Assembly (NCBI RefSeq): GCF_023278565.1
Contig: NC_064680.1
Coordinates: 248,001-312,000, forward strand
Length of the DNA stretch: 64,000 nt
Source of the DNA: Colletotrichum lupini
Taxonomy: Eukaryota > Ascomycota > Sordariomycetes > Glomerellales > Glomerellaceae
Direction of reading: 5' to 3'
A model generated the notes under the pieces. That model did no database searches. It worked only from the letters and a program-made list of their open reading frames with translations, and was not told the origin of the DNA. The position numbers and the translations under genes were made by a program. Shown here in pieces: positions 1-11,944 of this stretch (position 1 is its first letter; every line of letters begins with the position of its first letter).

Positions 1-658
1 CTTTTCTAAGGTTAGAATATTACCCTTAGTTTATATAATAATTCTATTTTAAAAGAGCCCTCTGTTTTTAAATATAACCTATTACTACGTCGAAGTACTA
101 CCCCTACCCCTATATTAGCCCCTACGTAGTTATAAAAAAAGTAAAAAACTATTATTAAGGCCGCTAATAAGTAATTAGCTAGTATACTATAAAATACTAT
201 TATTTTTATTATTAATACCTAATTTAACTTATAGCTTAGCGAGTTGATTACTAAAATAGTAAGACTTTAATAGCCTTAATTATTATTATAATACTTTTTT
301 TAATAATCTTATTACCCTTACGACGTACCCTTTTTATTAAATTAGTAATAGTACTACTACTTTATAACTTCGTTAATACCTCTACTATAGCCGTAATTAA
401 GGTAATTAAGCTAATAATATAATAAGTAGTAAGGGGGTAGCTAATAAAATTAACTATAAAGTAGTTAGTAAAATTAGCCTAGCCCGAGCCTAAGTAAGTA
501 ATGATAATAATTCTAGTATTATAATAGTTAATTCGGTAAATAATTATATATTAAGTAGTTATAAACTCGTAATTATTAACGTAATAATTTCTATAGTAGT
601 GTTATTATTAAAATATATATTAAGGCTATGCTGCCCTAGTTTCTACTAAATAGGGCCT
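1..658. repeat. RIP-degraded repeat tail at the left window edge
   Basis: The stretch is strongly AT-rich, nearly free of CA and TG dinucleotides and has no ORF, the same composition as the identified transposons further right. It gives way to ordinary sequence around 600-660, where a short imperfect duplication (tgggtgcgg-atagcc at about 665 and 687) is seen. I could not match it to any of the element families in this window, so the type of element is unknown; it probably continues to the left of the window. Confidence 0.6.
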
Positions 659-1380
659 AGTATGGGTGCGGGATAGCCTTTGTGTGGGTGCGGAATAGCC
701 GTCCTCGTCCTCAGACCTACCGCGGATGTTGGTTTAGTGTAAAAGTATCAGCGAGGAACCCCGGTGCGTGCTCGGCAGAGAAAACGACTCGCGGCGACAA
801 TTCGCGCTTTTTTTATTTGCTGTTTCTTCTCGATGGCGTCTGTGCTAATCAAACAATATCCCGCTCGCCCGCGGCATGACCCTGTAGGCATAGTTTGGTG
901 CCAAACAATAAAACTATGTAAGACACAGGCGCACAAGCTTCGAGAGAGAAGCCGAGTCTCTCATACCAACGGAAACGCCGCCTCGTCTTCAAGTGCGACT
1001 ACGATAGGAATGATTCCACCCGGTGTACCTTATTTGTATGGAAAGCGTTTCCAATGGCGTAAGCTCGTTGCCACACTTGGTTAAGAGCCGGTTCAACTAG
1101 ATGCTTCATATCGTAATATTGCAGTCGAGTCAAGATGTTTCACAGTAGTATCAAGGTGAAAGGGAAGCAATTTGCTAATGGATGTGTTCGTCTGTCTTAA
1201 CCAAGGAAAGAGGATTATACTATTGCTGATCTGGAGAGAAGTACCCAACACAAGTTGGTGACGTGGAAGTAGAGAAGGTAGAGAAGAGAATGAAATAGAA
1301 GAAGACAAATCTCAACAAAAGAAAACTTAGCCAGCATTGCCTAGCCAGGATTCCAAGCTTCATGACATCTGAGCATAAAG
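659..1380. other. Gene-free stretch, probably 3' flank of the adhesin gene
   Basis: Balanced composition and only short ORFs without recognisable content. It lies directly downstream of the minus-strand adhesin stop codon and so probably holds its 3' UTR and terminator, but I see no decisive polyadenylation signal. Confidence 0.4.
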
Positions 1381-4300
1381 CTAAGCGAGGAATTGGACTA
1401 CCGCACTGCCCTTAAAACTGTAATGATAGCCTATAACCTGCCTCGTCACCAAATTGCTGTTGAAATAGCTCGCCCCGCCACCACCGCCAGCTCCAATGGT
1501 GAAGAACTCGTTGCCGTAAGTCGAATACACCGATGCGCCGCTGCCGCCTCCAAAGTAACCGCCTCCGCCGCCGCCAGATGCGCCATACTGATTGGCACTG
1601 TTTAGTCGCGGAGTGCCAGTTGGGTATCCGACACTAGCACCGCCGTTGGTGCCACTACCGGGATTTCCAGCCAAGGCGTTGGTGTAGTTTCCGGCGTAAC
1701 CTCCTCCTGCTCCAGGGCCAGTGGTTGTGCCTGGAGCCCCGCCAAATGCATCGGTATAGTCAACTCCGGATGAATCTGTGAGGTAGAGGGATAATCCCAC
1801 CGTATCAGCTTGTCCGGTCCCTCCAGAGTCTGTAACGCGTCTGGAATTGGGGTCAGTGAAACTGAAGCCACCTGCGCCACCCGCACCGCCACCGACAGCC
1901 ACGAGAGTACTGTCTAGGTAGAAGGCTGAAGCTCCACCTCCGGCAGCACCTCCACCTAAACCATTTAGAGAGCTGCTTCCGCTTCCTCCATTGCCATAAG
2001 CACTGGTACCTCGTTCGCTGTCCACACCGACGCCACCAGCAATGAGATTGACCACTTGCCCTGGTGTTACGGCGATAAATCCTAGAATTGTGCGGCCGGA
2101 GGCGAACGACGAAGCGTTCCTTCCAGCACTGCCTCCATAGACACCAAACACCGCACTTGTAGCACATGGTGGTACTGTGAGGGTCGTTTGAGTGCCGGTA
2201 GGTCCATCGGCGAAAATCTGAACTATGGGCGTCGCAATAGTACAAGCATAAGTGACCACAGTGGTGGTGCCTCCTGCAGTAGCAGGTAGGGTTGTTGCTC
2301 CAGTCCTTGTGCCTGTCGAGGTGATCGTCGTCAAGCCACCTGTGGGCAGAGTAGACGTGGGAGATGTTGTAGTCGAGCTGGACGTCGTGGAGGTCGATGA
2401 AGGGGTGACAAAGCTGACGACGGTAGTCGTTCCGGCCGGGTCGGTCTGGGCAAGCGTCGTGAGGCCCGTCTGAGTTCCCGTAGAGACCACCGTTGTCACA
2501 GCACCCGTGACAAGGGGCACGAAGGAGACGACAGTGGTTGTGCCGGCCGGGTCGGTCTGGGGCAGGGTGGTGACGCCCGTCTGGGTTCCTGTAGAGACGA
2601 CAGTTGTGAGGAAACCGCTAACGGGCGGAGAAGTCGTGGAACTGCTAGTTGAAGTTGAAGTAACAGGATTCTGAGGATTGGGTGCTAAAACGCAACGAGC
2701 ACCGTCGTTGCTGTCAGAGGCCGGCCCAGGAGTCACTAATACAGGGTTCTGGTTATTGATTCGGAAATTGTAGATTTTGCCGCTATTGTTGTCCGAACCG
2801 TAAAAGGTTGAGTCGCTAGAGGGGTATAGCGCGCCGAAGAATAATTGGGAATTGTCGGTTGTAAGATCAGGCAACACCCTCACAATCGTCCACGTATGGG
2901 TAGTTCGGCTCCATCGAACCAACTGATTTCGGCCATCGCCATTAACTCCTGTGACACTATATAGATAGTCACCTCCGGCGGGAAGATACACCCAGTCGGC
3001 TATCTCTTGCGCGAGAGTCGCTGTTCCGTTGTTGAGTAGTTGGCCATAGGTAGACGACGCCGGGTTCAAGTCAATCTCAGCCCAGTCTCTACCGCGTGAG
3101 CTGACCCAGAAGCGGCCATCGGTATCTATATCTCCAACGTTATAGAACTGAGGAAGGTCCTGTCCAATGGCAACAGCCTGACCGTTGCTTGCGATGCGGA
3201 GAATGCGATATCTACCATTGATCGTTGTAACACCATACATATAGTTGTCAAGAGTGTTATAGCCAATTGCGTTGACTGCGTCACCGGGCCCGACGCTTGT
3301 GCTTATTGTGGTTTGAACACCAGTGGTAAGATTCAAGCGATATAAAGTTTTGTCCTGAATCAAGTAGCCTCCAGCATCGCAGCTATAAGTCGGTCCAGGA
3401 GTGGGCGTGGTCGAAGTCGAGCTGCTACTACTGGTACGACTGGGAGTCACAAAGGTGATGACACTTGTTGTGCCGCCCAATTCAGTTGGCGTAATTGTAG
3501 TCAGTCCAGTTTGCGTGCCGGTCGAAACAACTGTTGTAAGGAAGCCAGTGATCGGGGGCACGAAGGTAATCACGGTCGTTGTTCCGGCAGGATCCGTTTG
3601 AGGCAGAGTAGTGACGCCTGTCTGCGTGCCAGTTGACGTAAGAGTGATAAGTCCGCCAGTGACCGGAGGCACAAAAGAGATGACAGTAGTCGTGCCTGTC
3701 GGGTTGGTTTGAGGTAGAGTTGTCACACCGGTCTGGGTGTCCGTTGATACGACCGTTGTGATGAAGCCGGTGGGAGTCTGAACAAAAGTGACGACGGTTG
3801 AAGGGCCACCGCTGGGGCCAGGAGGGATAGTTGTCAGGCCGGTGGTTGACGCCGTTGACGTGACAGTAACCGGCGTAAGAGGAGTGGAGGAAGTGACAAA
3901 GGTCACAACGGTTGAAGGGCCGCCGCTAGGGCCAGGAGGAAGAGTGGTCAAGCCAGTGGTGGATGCCGTTGACGTGACTGTGACTGGCGTAAGGGGAGCG
4001 CTGGGCGTGACGAAAGTGATTACGCTCGTAGTACCGGCCGGGTCTGTTGGAATTATGGTGGTAAGGCCTGTCTGCGAGCCAGTCGATGTGACCGTTGTCA
4101 AGCCACCGGTGAGAGATGGGACAAATGTGACAACGGTAGATGGACCGCCGCTGGGTCCCGGGGGCAGGGTCGTTAATCCAGTCGTGCTTCCAGTCGAAGT
4201 CACAGTGACGGGCGTAAGAGGTGCAGAGGGCGTGACGAATGTGATAATACTCGTAGTGCCGGCTGGATCCGTCGGGATGATAGTGGTGAGTCCCGTCTGG

Positions 4301-7300
4301 CTGGCCGTGGATGTGAGAGTGATCAAGAAGCCAGTAATACGCGGGACGAACGTGACCACAGTGGTCGGGCCACCGCTTGGCCCAGGAGGTAGAGTTGTCA
4401 AACCTGTGGTCGACCCCGTCGATGTAACGGTCACGGGAGAAAGAGGACTCGCCGGGGGTGTCACATAGGTCACAACCGTTGAGGGACCGCCGCTGGGTCC
4501 GGGGGTGAGAGTAGTCAAGCCAGTGGTTGATGCCGTTGATGTGATGGTCACAGGTGGGATAGGGCTTGCTGTAGAGGTTGCAAATGTAATGACAGTTGAA
4601 GGACCTCCGCTAGGACCAGGGGGAATCGTGGTGAGCCCCGTTGTACTACCCGTAGATGTAAGAGTCACCGGGGCTGGCGGTGTGACGAACGTGATTACGC
4701 TGGTAGTGCCGTCAAATGGATCGGTTGGGATAACCGTTGTAAGTCCAGTTGTGGTCGCGGTAGATGTGAGCGTAACCAGGAATCCCTTCCGAGGAACAAT
4801 CGTAATCACTGTAGCTGGGCCTCCGGGACCTCCTGGAACCGTGGTCAGGCCTGTAGTTGTGCCAGTAGAGGTCAATGTAACGGGAGGCGGGCTAGTTGCG
4901 ATTGTGACAACAGTGGTAGGATCTCCAGGGCTTCCAGGTGTAAGCGTAGTCAAACCAGTTGAAGAGCCTGTCGACGTGACCGTGACGTAAGGGGGACCAG
5001 TAACGAAAGTGACGACTGTAGTAGGGTCTCCAGGCCTTCCGGGTGTGAGGGTAGTCAAACCAGTGGTCGAGGCTGTCGAGGTGACTGTCACAGGAGGAGG
5101 GCCAGTCGCAATAGTCACTACAGTAGTAGGATCTCCAGGTCTTCCAGGTGTCAGGGTCGTGAGACCAGTCTGCGATCCCGTCGAGGTAATTGTAGTCAGT
5201 CCCCCAGCAGGAGGCGTAACAAAGGTTACGACAGTGGTAGGATCACCAGGGCGCCCAGGGGTCTGAGTAGTGAGGCCGGTGGCAGATCTTGTAGAAGTAA
5301 CCGTGACGATACTGCCGAGAGGAGAGGGAACAATAGTCACGACCGTCGTCGGATCTCCAGGTCGTCCGGGAGTCTGGGTAACAAGGCCAGTGGTTGAGCC
5401 TGTAGAAGTGACTGTGACAATGCCACCAGCTGGGGGCGTAACGAAGGTCAAGATAGTGGTAGGATCTCCAGGCCTTCCAGGAGTCAGGGTAGTCAGCCCA
5501 GTCGTTGAGCCTGTGGATGTGACAGTGGTCAGCCCACCGGCAGGAGGCGTCACAATGGTCACGACCGTAGTTGGATCACCGGGTCGCCCGGGTGTCTGAG
5601 TAACGAGGCCAGTAGTCGACCCTGTAGAGGTGACCGTGACGATGCCGCCAGTGGGACTTGGAATGAAAGTAACAACAGTAGTTGGATCGCCGGGTCGACC
5701 GGGTGTTAGAGTCGTCAGGCCAGTCTGAGTGCCAGTAGATGTGACAGTCGTTACTCCGCCTGAGGAAGGTGGCACGATAGTAACGACTGTCGTAGGATCG
5801 CCGGGACGACCGGGCGTTAGTGTTAAAAGACCAGTCTGGCCGGGTTGAGTTCCTGTTGAGGTTGAGGTGACTAACCCACCGGTAGGAGGGGGCACAATGG
5901 TCACAATCGTGGTCGGATCGCCAGGGCGGCCAGGCGTCTGAGTGAGAAGACCAGTTTGTCCAGGCTGGGTTCCCGTTGAAGTAATCGTGACAAGTCCACC
6001 GGTAGGAGGGGGAACAATTGTGATGACCGTCGTCGGATCGCCAGGGCGGCCAGGCGTCTGGGTGAGAAGACCAGTTTGTCCAGGCTGGGTTCCTGTTGAA
6101 GTAATGGTAACTAGCCCGCCGCTAGGTGGCGGCACAATGGTAACGACCGTTGTAGGATCTCCAGGCTTGCCGGGCGTCAGAGTCAGTAATCCGGTCTGAC
6201 CTGGGCGAGTGCCCGTCGACGTAGATGTTACTAATCCTCCCGTGGGAGGAGGTACGATAGTAACGATTGTAGTTGGATCTCCAGGCTTGCCAGGTGTCAG
6301 AGTCAGCAATCCAGTTTGACCTGGCTGGGTTCCGGTCGACGTAGATGTTACTAATCCGCCTGACGGAGGAGGTACGATAGTAACAATCGTGGTTGGATCG
6401 CCAGGCTTTCCAGGGGGAAGGGTCAGTAGTCCCGTCTGTCCAGGTTGAGTGCCAGTAGATGTAGAAGTAACTAATCCTCCTGACGGAGGAGGTACAATTG
6501 TGACAATTGTAGTTGGATCTCCAGGTTTTGCAGGGGTGAGGGTAAGTAGTCCCGTCTGTCCAGGTTGAGTGCCAGTAGACGTAGAAGTAACCAATCCTCC
6601 TGACGGAGGAGGCACAATTGTGACAATTGTAGTTGGATCTCCGGGCTTGCCAGGGGTAAGGGTAATCAACCCGGTCTGGCCAGGTTGAGTCCCTGTTGAC
6701 GTAGAAGTTACCCGCCCACCAGGTGGAACAATCGTGACGATGGTAGTCGGATCGCCGGGCTTTCCAGGGGTAAGGGTAATCAACCCAGTCTGGCCAGGTT
6801 GAGTCCCTGTCGACGTGCTGGTTATCAGACCTCCAGTAGCGGAGGGGAGACAAACAATCTGAGTGCCAGTGCGGTCAGATCCCGATGGAGGCACCGTCAA
6901 AGTTGTTAATGCTGTGCCGGATCCAGGAACTGTTATTGTTGTGCAGGGACCGTTGAAAGGGGCATCTCCGTTGTTGGGTGTGGGCTTGAGGATGAGCTCA
7001 GTGCCTGTCTGATCACTTCCAGTAGGGGGAATCGTCAACGTCGTCATAGTCGAGCCCGAATAGGGAGCGGTGACCGTCGTCAGGCTTCCTGTGAATGGAG
7101 ATTTGCCGCCGCCGGTTGGATTACCTGAGCCCGGCAACCACGGCATATTCGACTCAAGGGGCGAGCAGATGTACTTGATTCCTGTAGTTTGTCCATTTTG
7201 AGGGGGAATGACAATAGTAGAAGGCTCTGATCCGGGAGGCAGTGCTGCCGTGACCGTGATGCAAGGACCTGTGTAGGGCGATTGGGTATTGCTGAAGCGT

Positions 7301-7631
7301 TCGCATGATTTGTCAGAAACATCTCAACTGGTCCAAAGCTGGTTACTTACACAGGAGAAAGGTAGGTGACCGTGGTCGTAGCCAAGAAGTCGGAAGTCAC
7401 CAAGGTAGGAGCGTTGGTGACTTTGACTGGAGTGCCCATAACAGTGAATGTAGTATTCAGCGAAACTGAAGTGCTGAGATGGAGCGGAATGCAGTGAACA
7501 ATCTCCATGGGCTGAATAGTCGTAGGACTCGCACCAGGTCCAGTGGTTGGACAATCCGCACTTGCTAAGCCCGGCCATGGGAGAAGAGCCATGAAGCTCA
7601 TGGCAGTAGCAAGGGTAGAAATTCGTTTCAT
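1381..7631 (-). CDS. Giant secreted adhesin-like repeat protein with DUF6923-like and Gly-rich domains
   Basis: Two exons, complement(join(1381..7291,7351..7631)), give 2063 aa. The start is the ATG at 7631; the reading frame extends 12 bases upstream only through a GTG. The first 25 residues are a signal peptide (hydrophobic core, likely cut after Ala-Ser-Ala). The 59-nt intron has GTAAGT, a CTGAC branch site and TTCAG, and splicing restores one continuous frame. About aa 245-1380 is a long array of Thr/Ser/Pro/Gly repeats (cores such as TSTGTQPGQTGL, PGDPTTIVTIVPP). About aa 1395-1628 is a globular segment resembling DUF6923, a propeller-like domain common in fungal adhesins. Further repeats follow, and about aa 1776-2063 is very Gly-rich. 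The likely role is cell-wall-linked adhesion. There is no obvious GPI tail. The frame is fully open despite TE-rich neighbours. The paralogue at 27 kb is broken. Confidence 0.85.
1384..2245 (-). other. C-terminal glycine-rich domain of the adhesin
   Basis: About 285 residues rich in GGGAGGG, GGSGSS and GGGGGGYFGGGSG runs, interspersed with hydrophobic strands such as STLVAVGGGAGG and ending in SAVVQFLA. The layout (VAVGGGAGG core, GGGGGGY-GGG, GGGGGASY) resembles the glycine-rich domains of bacterial surface proteins and of animal ALK/LTK receptors. That resemblance is by eye only. Confidence 0.5.
2688..3390 (-). other. DUF6923-like domain segment of the adhesin
   Basis: The encoded segment runs from YSCDAGGYL to ARCVLAP and has non-repetitive composition: several short beta-strand-like blades with Gly/Asp turns, e.g. 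NAIGYNTLDNYMYGV and GDIDTDGRFWV. This is how fungal DUF6923 domains read from memory. It separates two blocks of Thr/Ser-rich repeats. Confidence 0.6.
5760..6840 (-). repeat. Tandem coding repeat, 120-bp period (40 aa)
   Basis: About eight to nine consecutive units recur in step every 120 bases (for example the ggaggaggtac(g/a)a block at 6245, 6365, 6485 and 6605). Units are near-identical and lie in the N-terminal part of the adhesin array. Flanking units at 3450-5750 are shorter (roughly 100-115 bp) and more diverged. Confidence 0.85.
7292..7350 (-). other. Intron of the giant adhesin gene
   Basis: 59 nt on the minus strand with donor GTAAGT, branch-like CTGAC 20-odd bases before the acceptor, and acceptor TTCAG. 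A second AG further downstream (CTACACAG) would put exon 2 out of frame, whereas this acceptor joins the signal-peptide exon to the frame reading ...NTQSPYTGPC, which matches the internal repeat style. Confidence 0.8.
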
Positions 7632-9028
7632 GTTGATCGACACCTGGTATGAGGCGCTCGATGCATGTGACGATGGCTGGGTACAGAGGTAGATCTTTTA
7701 AGAAACTTTGAAAGAAAAATGGATGAGATGATTATTAGTTGAGTTGTGCACCAGGGCTTGAGAAATCAAAGGTTCTTATAATGCAGTTTTATTCAACTTC
7801 AAGATATTGAAAGACGCGACATTCTTGTCACAACACATCTAGGAGCAGACAAACCTTCGTCGACTTTCTCACCCGAGCTGAGTGAAAGTCTGTGGTTTCC
7901 GTTTCTAACCTCAACGAGACCCGGATTCTATCCAGAAACAGCTCAACCCTTGATGGCTGAGCTGGAAACAGGTAGCATCATCAGTACCACTGACAGAGGT
8001 ATCCCGGGAAGCCGGGACGATTGCTAATATTCACTCCATTCGACCTCGTATCGTTTTCATACAGGGCTTTACTAGGGCGAGCTCTAGCGACCGCTTGACG
8101 ATGACGAGAAGATAGACTACAGCTCATTGCGTCCAGCAGGACCCTAAGCGTAGCTGTGCTTCAACTATGGCAAGCGGAGGTAGCGGAGAAAAAGGACAAA
8201 ACGAAAGGTCTTTGCTAGACGCGGAACCGAAATCTAGCTTATCAATAAGGAAGTACATGTAGTCTTGCTAGGTATGAGTTGCTGAGCTTTCGGAGATCGC
8301 ATGCCGTTTGCTGCCTGTTTGTGGCGAGATAGAGACTTATTTGGGTAGTCTGCCAAAATCTCTAAATTGCAGTGCGTGGTGGTTCTGCTTGCGGACATCC
8401 TTGTCCAGCTGAGTATGAAGCTATTGCCACAACTTAAACCTCAGAGACGGAACCCCAGCGTTGGATGGCAGCTGCTTCGAGCTTACGTCCAGACAAACTT
8501 TGCCCATAGTTCAGACGAGCGGCCCTAGATTCTCGTCGCCCACATTGCGATATTCGGCAACGGATCCTGTAGGTTGAGCTTGCTTCCTGCAAACATCGAA
8601 ACTCGTATGGTAGAGTCATTGTGCTGTGGGGCTCGTGATCTTCCAGTATATTGCCCTATCCTGAGTGGAACTGACTTGGCCATTATCCAGAACCAGACAA
8701 TTGCCAGAGGAGTTTGGAAAGAGAAGCAAGTACAAGTCCTCAAGGCGGACGGACTACCAGTCAAAAGATCGCAAACTCCACCGGGTAGGCTGTTTTGACA
8801 CCTGAACGCTATCTGCATGCAGTATGGCTTCACATAATCAACACACTAGCTGGAAATGGGCAAAAAGAAGAAGCAAAACACCCTCGTCGACGAAGTGATG
8901 CTGATTTCCTCGGACTCACTTTAGGCACACTCTTTCTCTAGTCAGGTAAGTCAAGCATTGTGTGCACTGGAAAGGCACGATGGCACTTGCGCTACCTACG
9001 GATCGGATATCGCAGTTGGCCATAGGGA
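7632..9028. other. Intergenic region between adhesin and small GPI-type gene
   Basis: No gene recognised. It holds two divergent promoters: a TATA-like TTATAAG on the minus strand near 7776-7783, about 145 bp before the adhesin ATG, and a TATA box for the plus-strand gene just after its right edge. Several short ORFs at 8434-8833 overlap on both strands and show no domain or signal peptide. Confidence 0.4.
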
Positions 9029-9038
9029 TATATAAAAG
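9029..9038 (+). promoter_or_regulatory. TATA box of the small GPI-type gene
   Basis: tatataaaag lies 94 bp before the ATG at 9132, a normal distance for a fungal TATA promoter with a short 5' UTR. Confidence 0.6.
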
Positions 9039-9131
9039 CTCATTTCCGGAAAGACAAGGCTGTTGAGTCAAGAATTTTGGCAGCCACTCGTACATCATTC
9101 AGCTCAGGCAGTATTGATCATCATCATCGAT

Positions 9132-9686
9132 ATGAAGTCTTACATCGTTCTACGTCTTATTCCCCTTGCACTTGCTGCGCCCCCTGTTGTCGATCCATTC
9201 CTTGAGGTGTGCGGAGTGTCCGTCACACTCTCGATGGTCACCAACACTCTCTTACTACCGCCGCAGACAATCTCTCTCTGCGAGAACTCAAACTGCGCCA
9301 TTCCCCCAATCACGGCTGGGGAAGGATTTTCTCCTGCATCGACGCAGCACTATGAGGTGCCAAATACTCAGCTTCCGCAGGAAACCGTCAGTCAGGTCCC
9401 TGGAGGCAGCAGTCCCGCTGGCCAGCCTGCTGCCACCCAGCCTGGTGGCAGTCCTCCGTCGGCGCAGCCTCCAGCTAGCAACGCCCCCGGAAGGCTTTCA
9501 TCTGCTGCCAATCCTGCCGGAGGCTCCGGCGGCAATGCGCCTGCTGCCACTGCCTCGAGCTCTGGCAAGACTCCTGCCGTAACTACATCGTCTGCGTCTC
9601 GATCATTTGGCGCTCAGTGGGATGAACTTTTGGTCATAGGGGTCATTGGCTGCGTGGTTCTGGCGTCCCTTGGACTTGGGTTGTAA
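9132..9686 (+). CDS. Small secreted Pro/Ser/Gly-rich protein with GPI-type tail
   Basis: 184 aa in a single exon. I start at the ATG at 9132; the frame is open further upstream but only from a TTG, and a TATA box lies 94 bp before this ATG. Residues 1-16 form a signal peptide (MKSYIVLRLIPLALAA). The N-terminal third has three or four Cys (CGV, LCEN, NCAIPP); the middle is rich in Pro, Gly, Ser, Ala and Gln (PGGS, AQPPAS, NPAGGSGG). The C-terminus is a hydrophobic tail (LLVIGVIGCVVLASLGLGL) after a Ser-rich spacer, as in GPI-attachment signals. The likely role is a wall or plasma-membrane mannoprotein of unknown specific function. It has the same overall plan as the gene at 23.9-24.4 kb. Confidence 0.7.
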   Translation: MKSYIVLRLIPLALAAPPVVDPFLEVCGVSVTLSMVTNTLLLPPQTISLCENSNCAIPPITAGEGFSPASTQHYEVPNTQLPQETVSQVPGGSSPAGQPAATQPGGSPPSAQPPASNAPGRLSSAANPAGGSGGNAPAATASSSGKTPAVTTSSASRSFGAQWDELLVIGVIGCVVLASLGLGL

Positions 9687-11734
9687 CGTAATTACGTTCT
9701 TCTGAGTCCTTCTGGAAGACAGGGATTCGGTTCTAGGAATGACGGTGGAATGACCTGATATTCTTGTGTTGCACCTGCGCTTGTAACTTCTGATGCCGAC
9801 TCTTAATTGGGTGGAACGAGCCGGAGACCTTGCACTAAGTATTCTGATTTCAAGCCAGGCGCGTCTTGATGGATGGGTAGTGCCCCATAGGAAGGGGGAA
9901 CCGAGAACATGCCTCGGCAATACACAGAGGGACTCAATAGACAATGCCCAAGTGGTTTTACCTTTGGATTTCTTCCGTGGGAAATCATCAAGTCGGCACG
10001 AAGTGTCTCTGATTCGTCACATGCCGTAGACGACTCTCGGAATTTACTGTGTAACATTAATCATGATCCATGTCCCTTGGTCATCTGACGGCTGACAGTT
10101 GAGACACGATCTAGAAAGAAGACCGTTGAGTCGATATTGCCGCTGGAAGAGGTATGTAGGTACGTAGCAATATGTCTTTTGAACCCTTGCGCCGATCCTT
10201 CGGGCCTACGGGCGTTGGTGACCATGACTCCGGGCCGCGTCCGCACTAGGCCTTGTTGATCCCACCGGCTAGACAGACTGCCAGCCGTGTCTTGCTCATG
10301 TTCATACCTAATCCATCCATCCAAATCAACACCCCCTCCCCTTCCCCCACCCACCTAGTTTTGTCCACTCACGGATACGGAACTCGATTCTTCGGATCCC
10401 TTTGCTTCGCAATCCAGACTAACATGTCTTACGCATGGTATGTCGCTCTTTCTCTGTTTCATGCACAAAAACGGGCAAAGTCAATCTGCCGCTCAGCTCA
10501 CCGAAGCAACGCCCCGGGATCTCGGCGAATTGAGTTGCTTCCTTCCATCGCTCCTGCGCCTAACCCGAAGCCGACTGGTATCTGAGAGACCGAGAGTCAT
10601 GAACCTGGAAGGTCGCAATCTGGGCATCCACGTACTAGTCTGGATGCATGATGCAGGGCTTCCATTTTTATGAAGAAAAGAGTGCTTGCGGAGTACCCAT
10701 CATCTTGGCTCTGCCTCAACTCATTCACACGACATAGGACGCTTTCTGATCAAGATAGGTTCCAAAAGCAGGCCGATACCTGCAGGGTGATAATTATAGT
10801 GTATGTAAATGGTCGTTACGTTGGCTCCAGACTGCTGGGAGCCCACACCAGAATGACAGCTTTGCCCGCCGGGAGTCGGCTTGGCCATTGGGACCTCACC
10901 CGACACTCTTAACCATATGTGGAAAGCGATAAAACAGACTTAAATCTTGGCTGGATTGGAAAAGGTTAAGGGCTAGAGGCTACCGAGAAAGAATCTTTTT
11001 CGTATTGGGTGCTACCTCTTATGTCACTCACCATTCCAGTGAATCTTTGAATTATCTAAAGAGCAAGACTGTCCAAGGGTGGCGATTTTCATCTTGGTGT
11101 TCTTACAACGTAACATTGTCATTCGAATTATTTTGGCAAGTACTATGACTAGTACGGATACTCCCACAGCACTCTTTCGACTCATTGCTGGCTATGATGA
11201 TGACCATCATAGCCATGTCAATGAAATTTGCCACAGCGCCGACCTCGGGGAAAGCCATCTCAAGATGACTGGCTCCTTCGAATTGGTCTCACGTGGCTGC
11301 GCCAGAAATCCATGAGGACAGAACGTGGACCCCATTTCCAGGCGGTCGGAATCGGATAGCAGGTCCTGAGGGCCAGAGATTCGAAGGGTTACACAAGACC
11401 CTGTGTCTGAAATCTTAACGTTGGTAATAGGGCGTGGTCTGGAACGCGACTTTCGGGGGTCTCGGAAAGTGGGTGGTCGCACTTCTCAGGGCTGTGTAAA
11501 TAGCGTGATAAAGACCATAATGACAGGCTAGGGCGAAACAGGTGGGGGCCCCTGGGGAAAGCGGCCGACAAGCCATGTTTGCACACCGAGCACTCAGAGA
11601 ACATGGTGATCTCGGCTGGCCCTGCCAAGTCCTGCGTCCGGATGCGGCGAAGGATGAACAGGAAGGGGTTCCCACTGAGGCTGTGAAAGGCTGACCCATT
11701 GAAACTCACCAAAGTCACATCAACAGCACCTAGC
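9687..11734. other. Gene-free stretch
   Basis: No convincing gene. A possible promoter-like block with pyrimidine runs at 10330-10360 precedes ATGTCTTACGCATG at 10423 followed by a good donor GTATGT, but no acceptor gives a long frame, so at most a decayed gene start. ORFs of about 100 aa at 11389-11718 (-) have no recognisable features. Ends at the TSD of the copia element. Confidence 0.4.
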
Positions 11735-11739
11735 AGAAC
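11735..11739. repeat. Left TSD of copia copy 1
   Basis: agaac, repeated exactly at 18592-18596 on the other side of the element. Confidence 0.9.
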
Positions 11740-11944
11740 TATTGGTATCCCTATTACAGGGTAGTTAGTTCGAACCGTAGGTGACGAAGAGATTAATTAA
11801 ACTATATAAATATCTGCGTAGTAGGTATAAAAAGGAGGTTCTAACCGTAGGTTAGGCTAGCTACGATAATCGTAAATAGGGCCCCTAATGAGCCCCTGCG
11901 TAGTCGGCTATATACCGCGGTTAAATTAGACTTCTAATCCGATA
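11740..11944 (-). repeat. Left LTR (3' LTR) of copia copy 1
   Basis: 205 bp; the plus strand begins tattggtatccc (ancestral TGTTGG) and ends ...aatccgata (ancestral CCGACA). Matches the right LTR apart from transitions. Confidence 0.9.

Noticed and set aside
5760..6840. Regular repeat spacing that might suggest a CRISPR array
   Set aside because: Eukaryotic context, no spacers: the whole 120-bp unit is repeated and in frame within a large coding region.
9166..9582. 138-aa ORF overlapping the GPI-type gene in another frame
   Set aside because: The 9132-9686 frame has a signal peptide, a TATA box at a good distance and a GPI-type tail; this frame has none.
10423..10585. Possible small gene starting MSYAW with a GTATGT donor
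   Set aside because: No acceptor restores a frame longer than about 40 aa and nothing in the product is recognisable; kept only as a note on the gene-free stretch.
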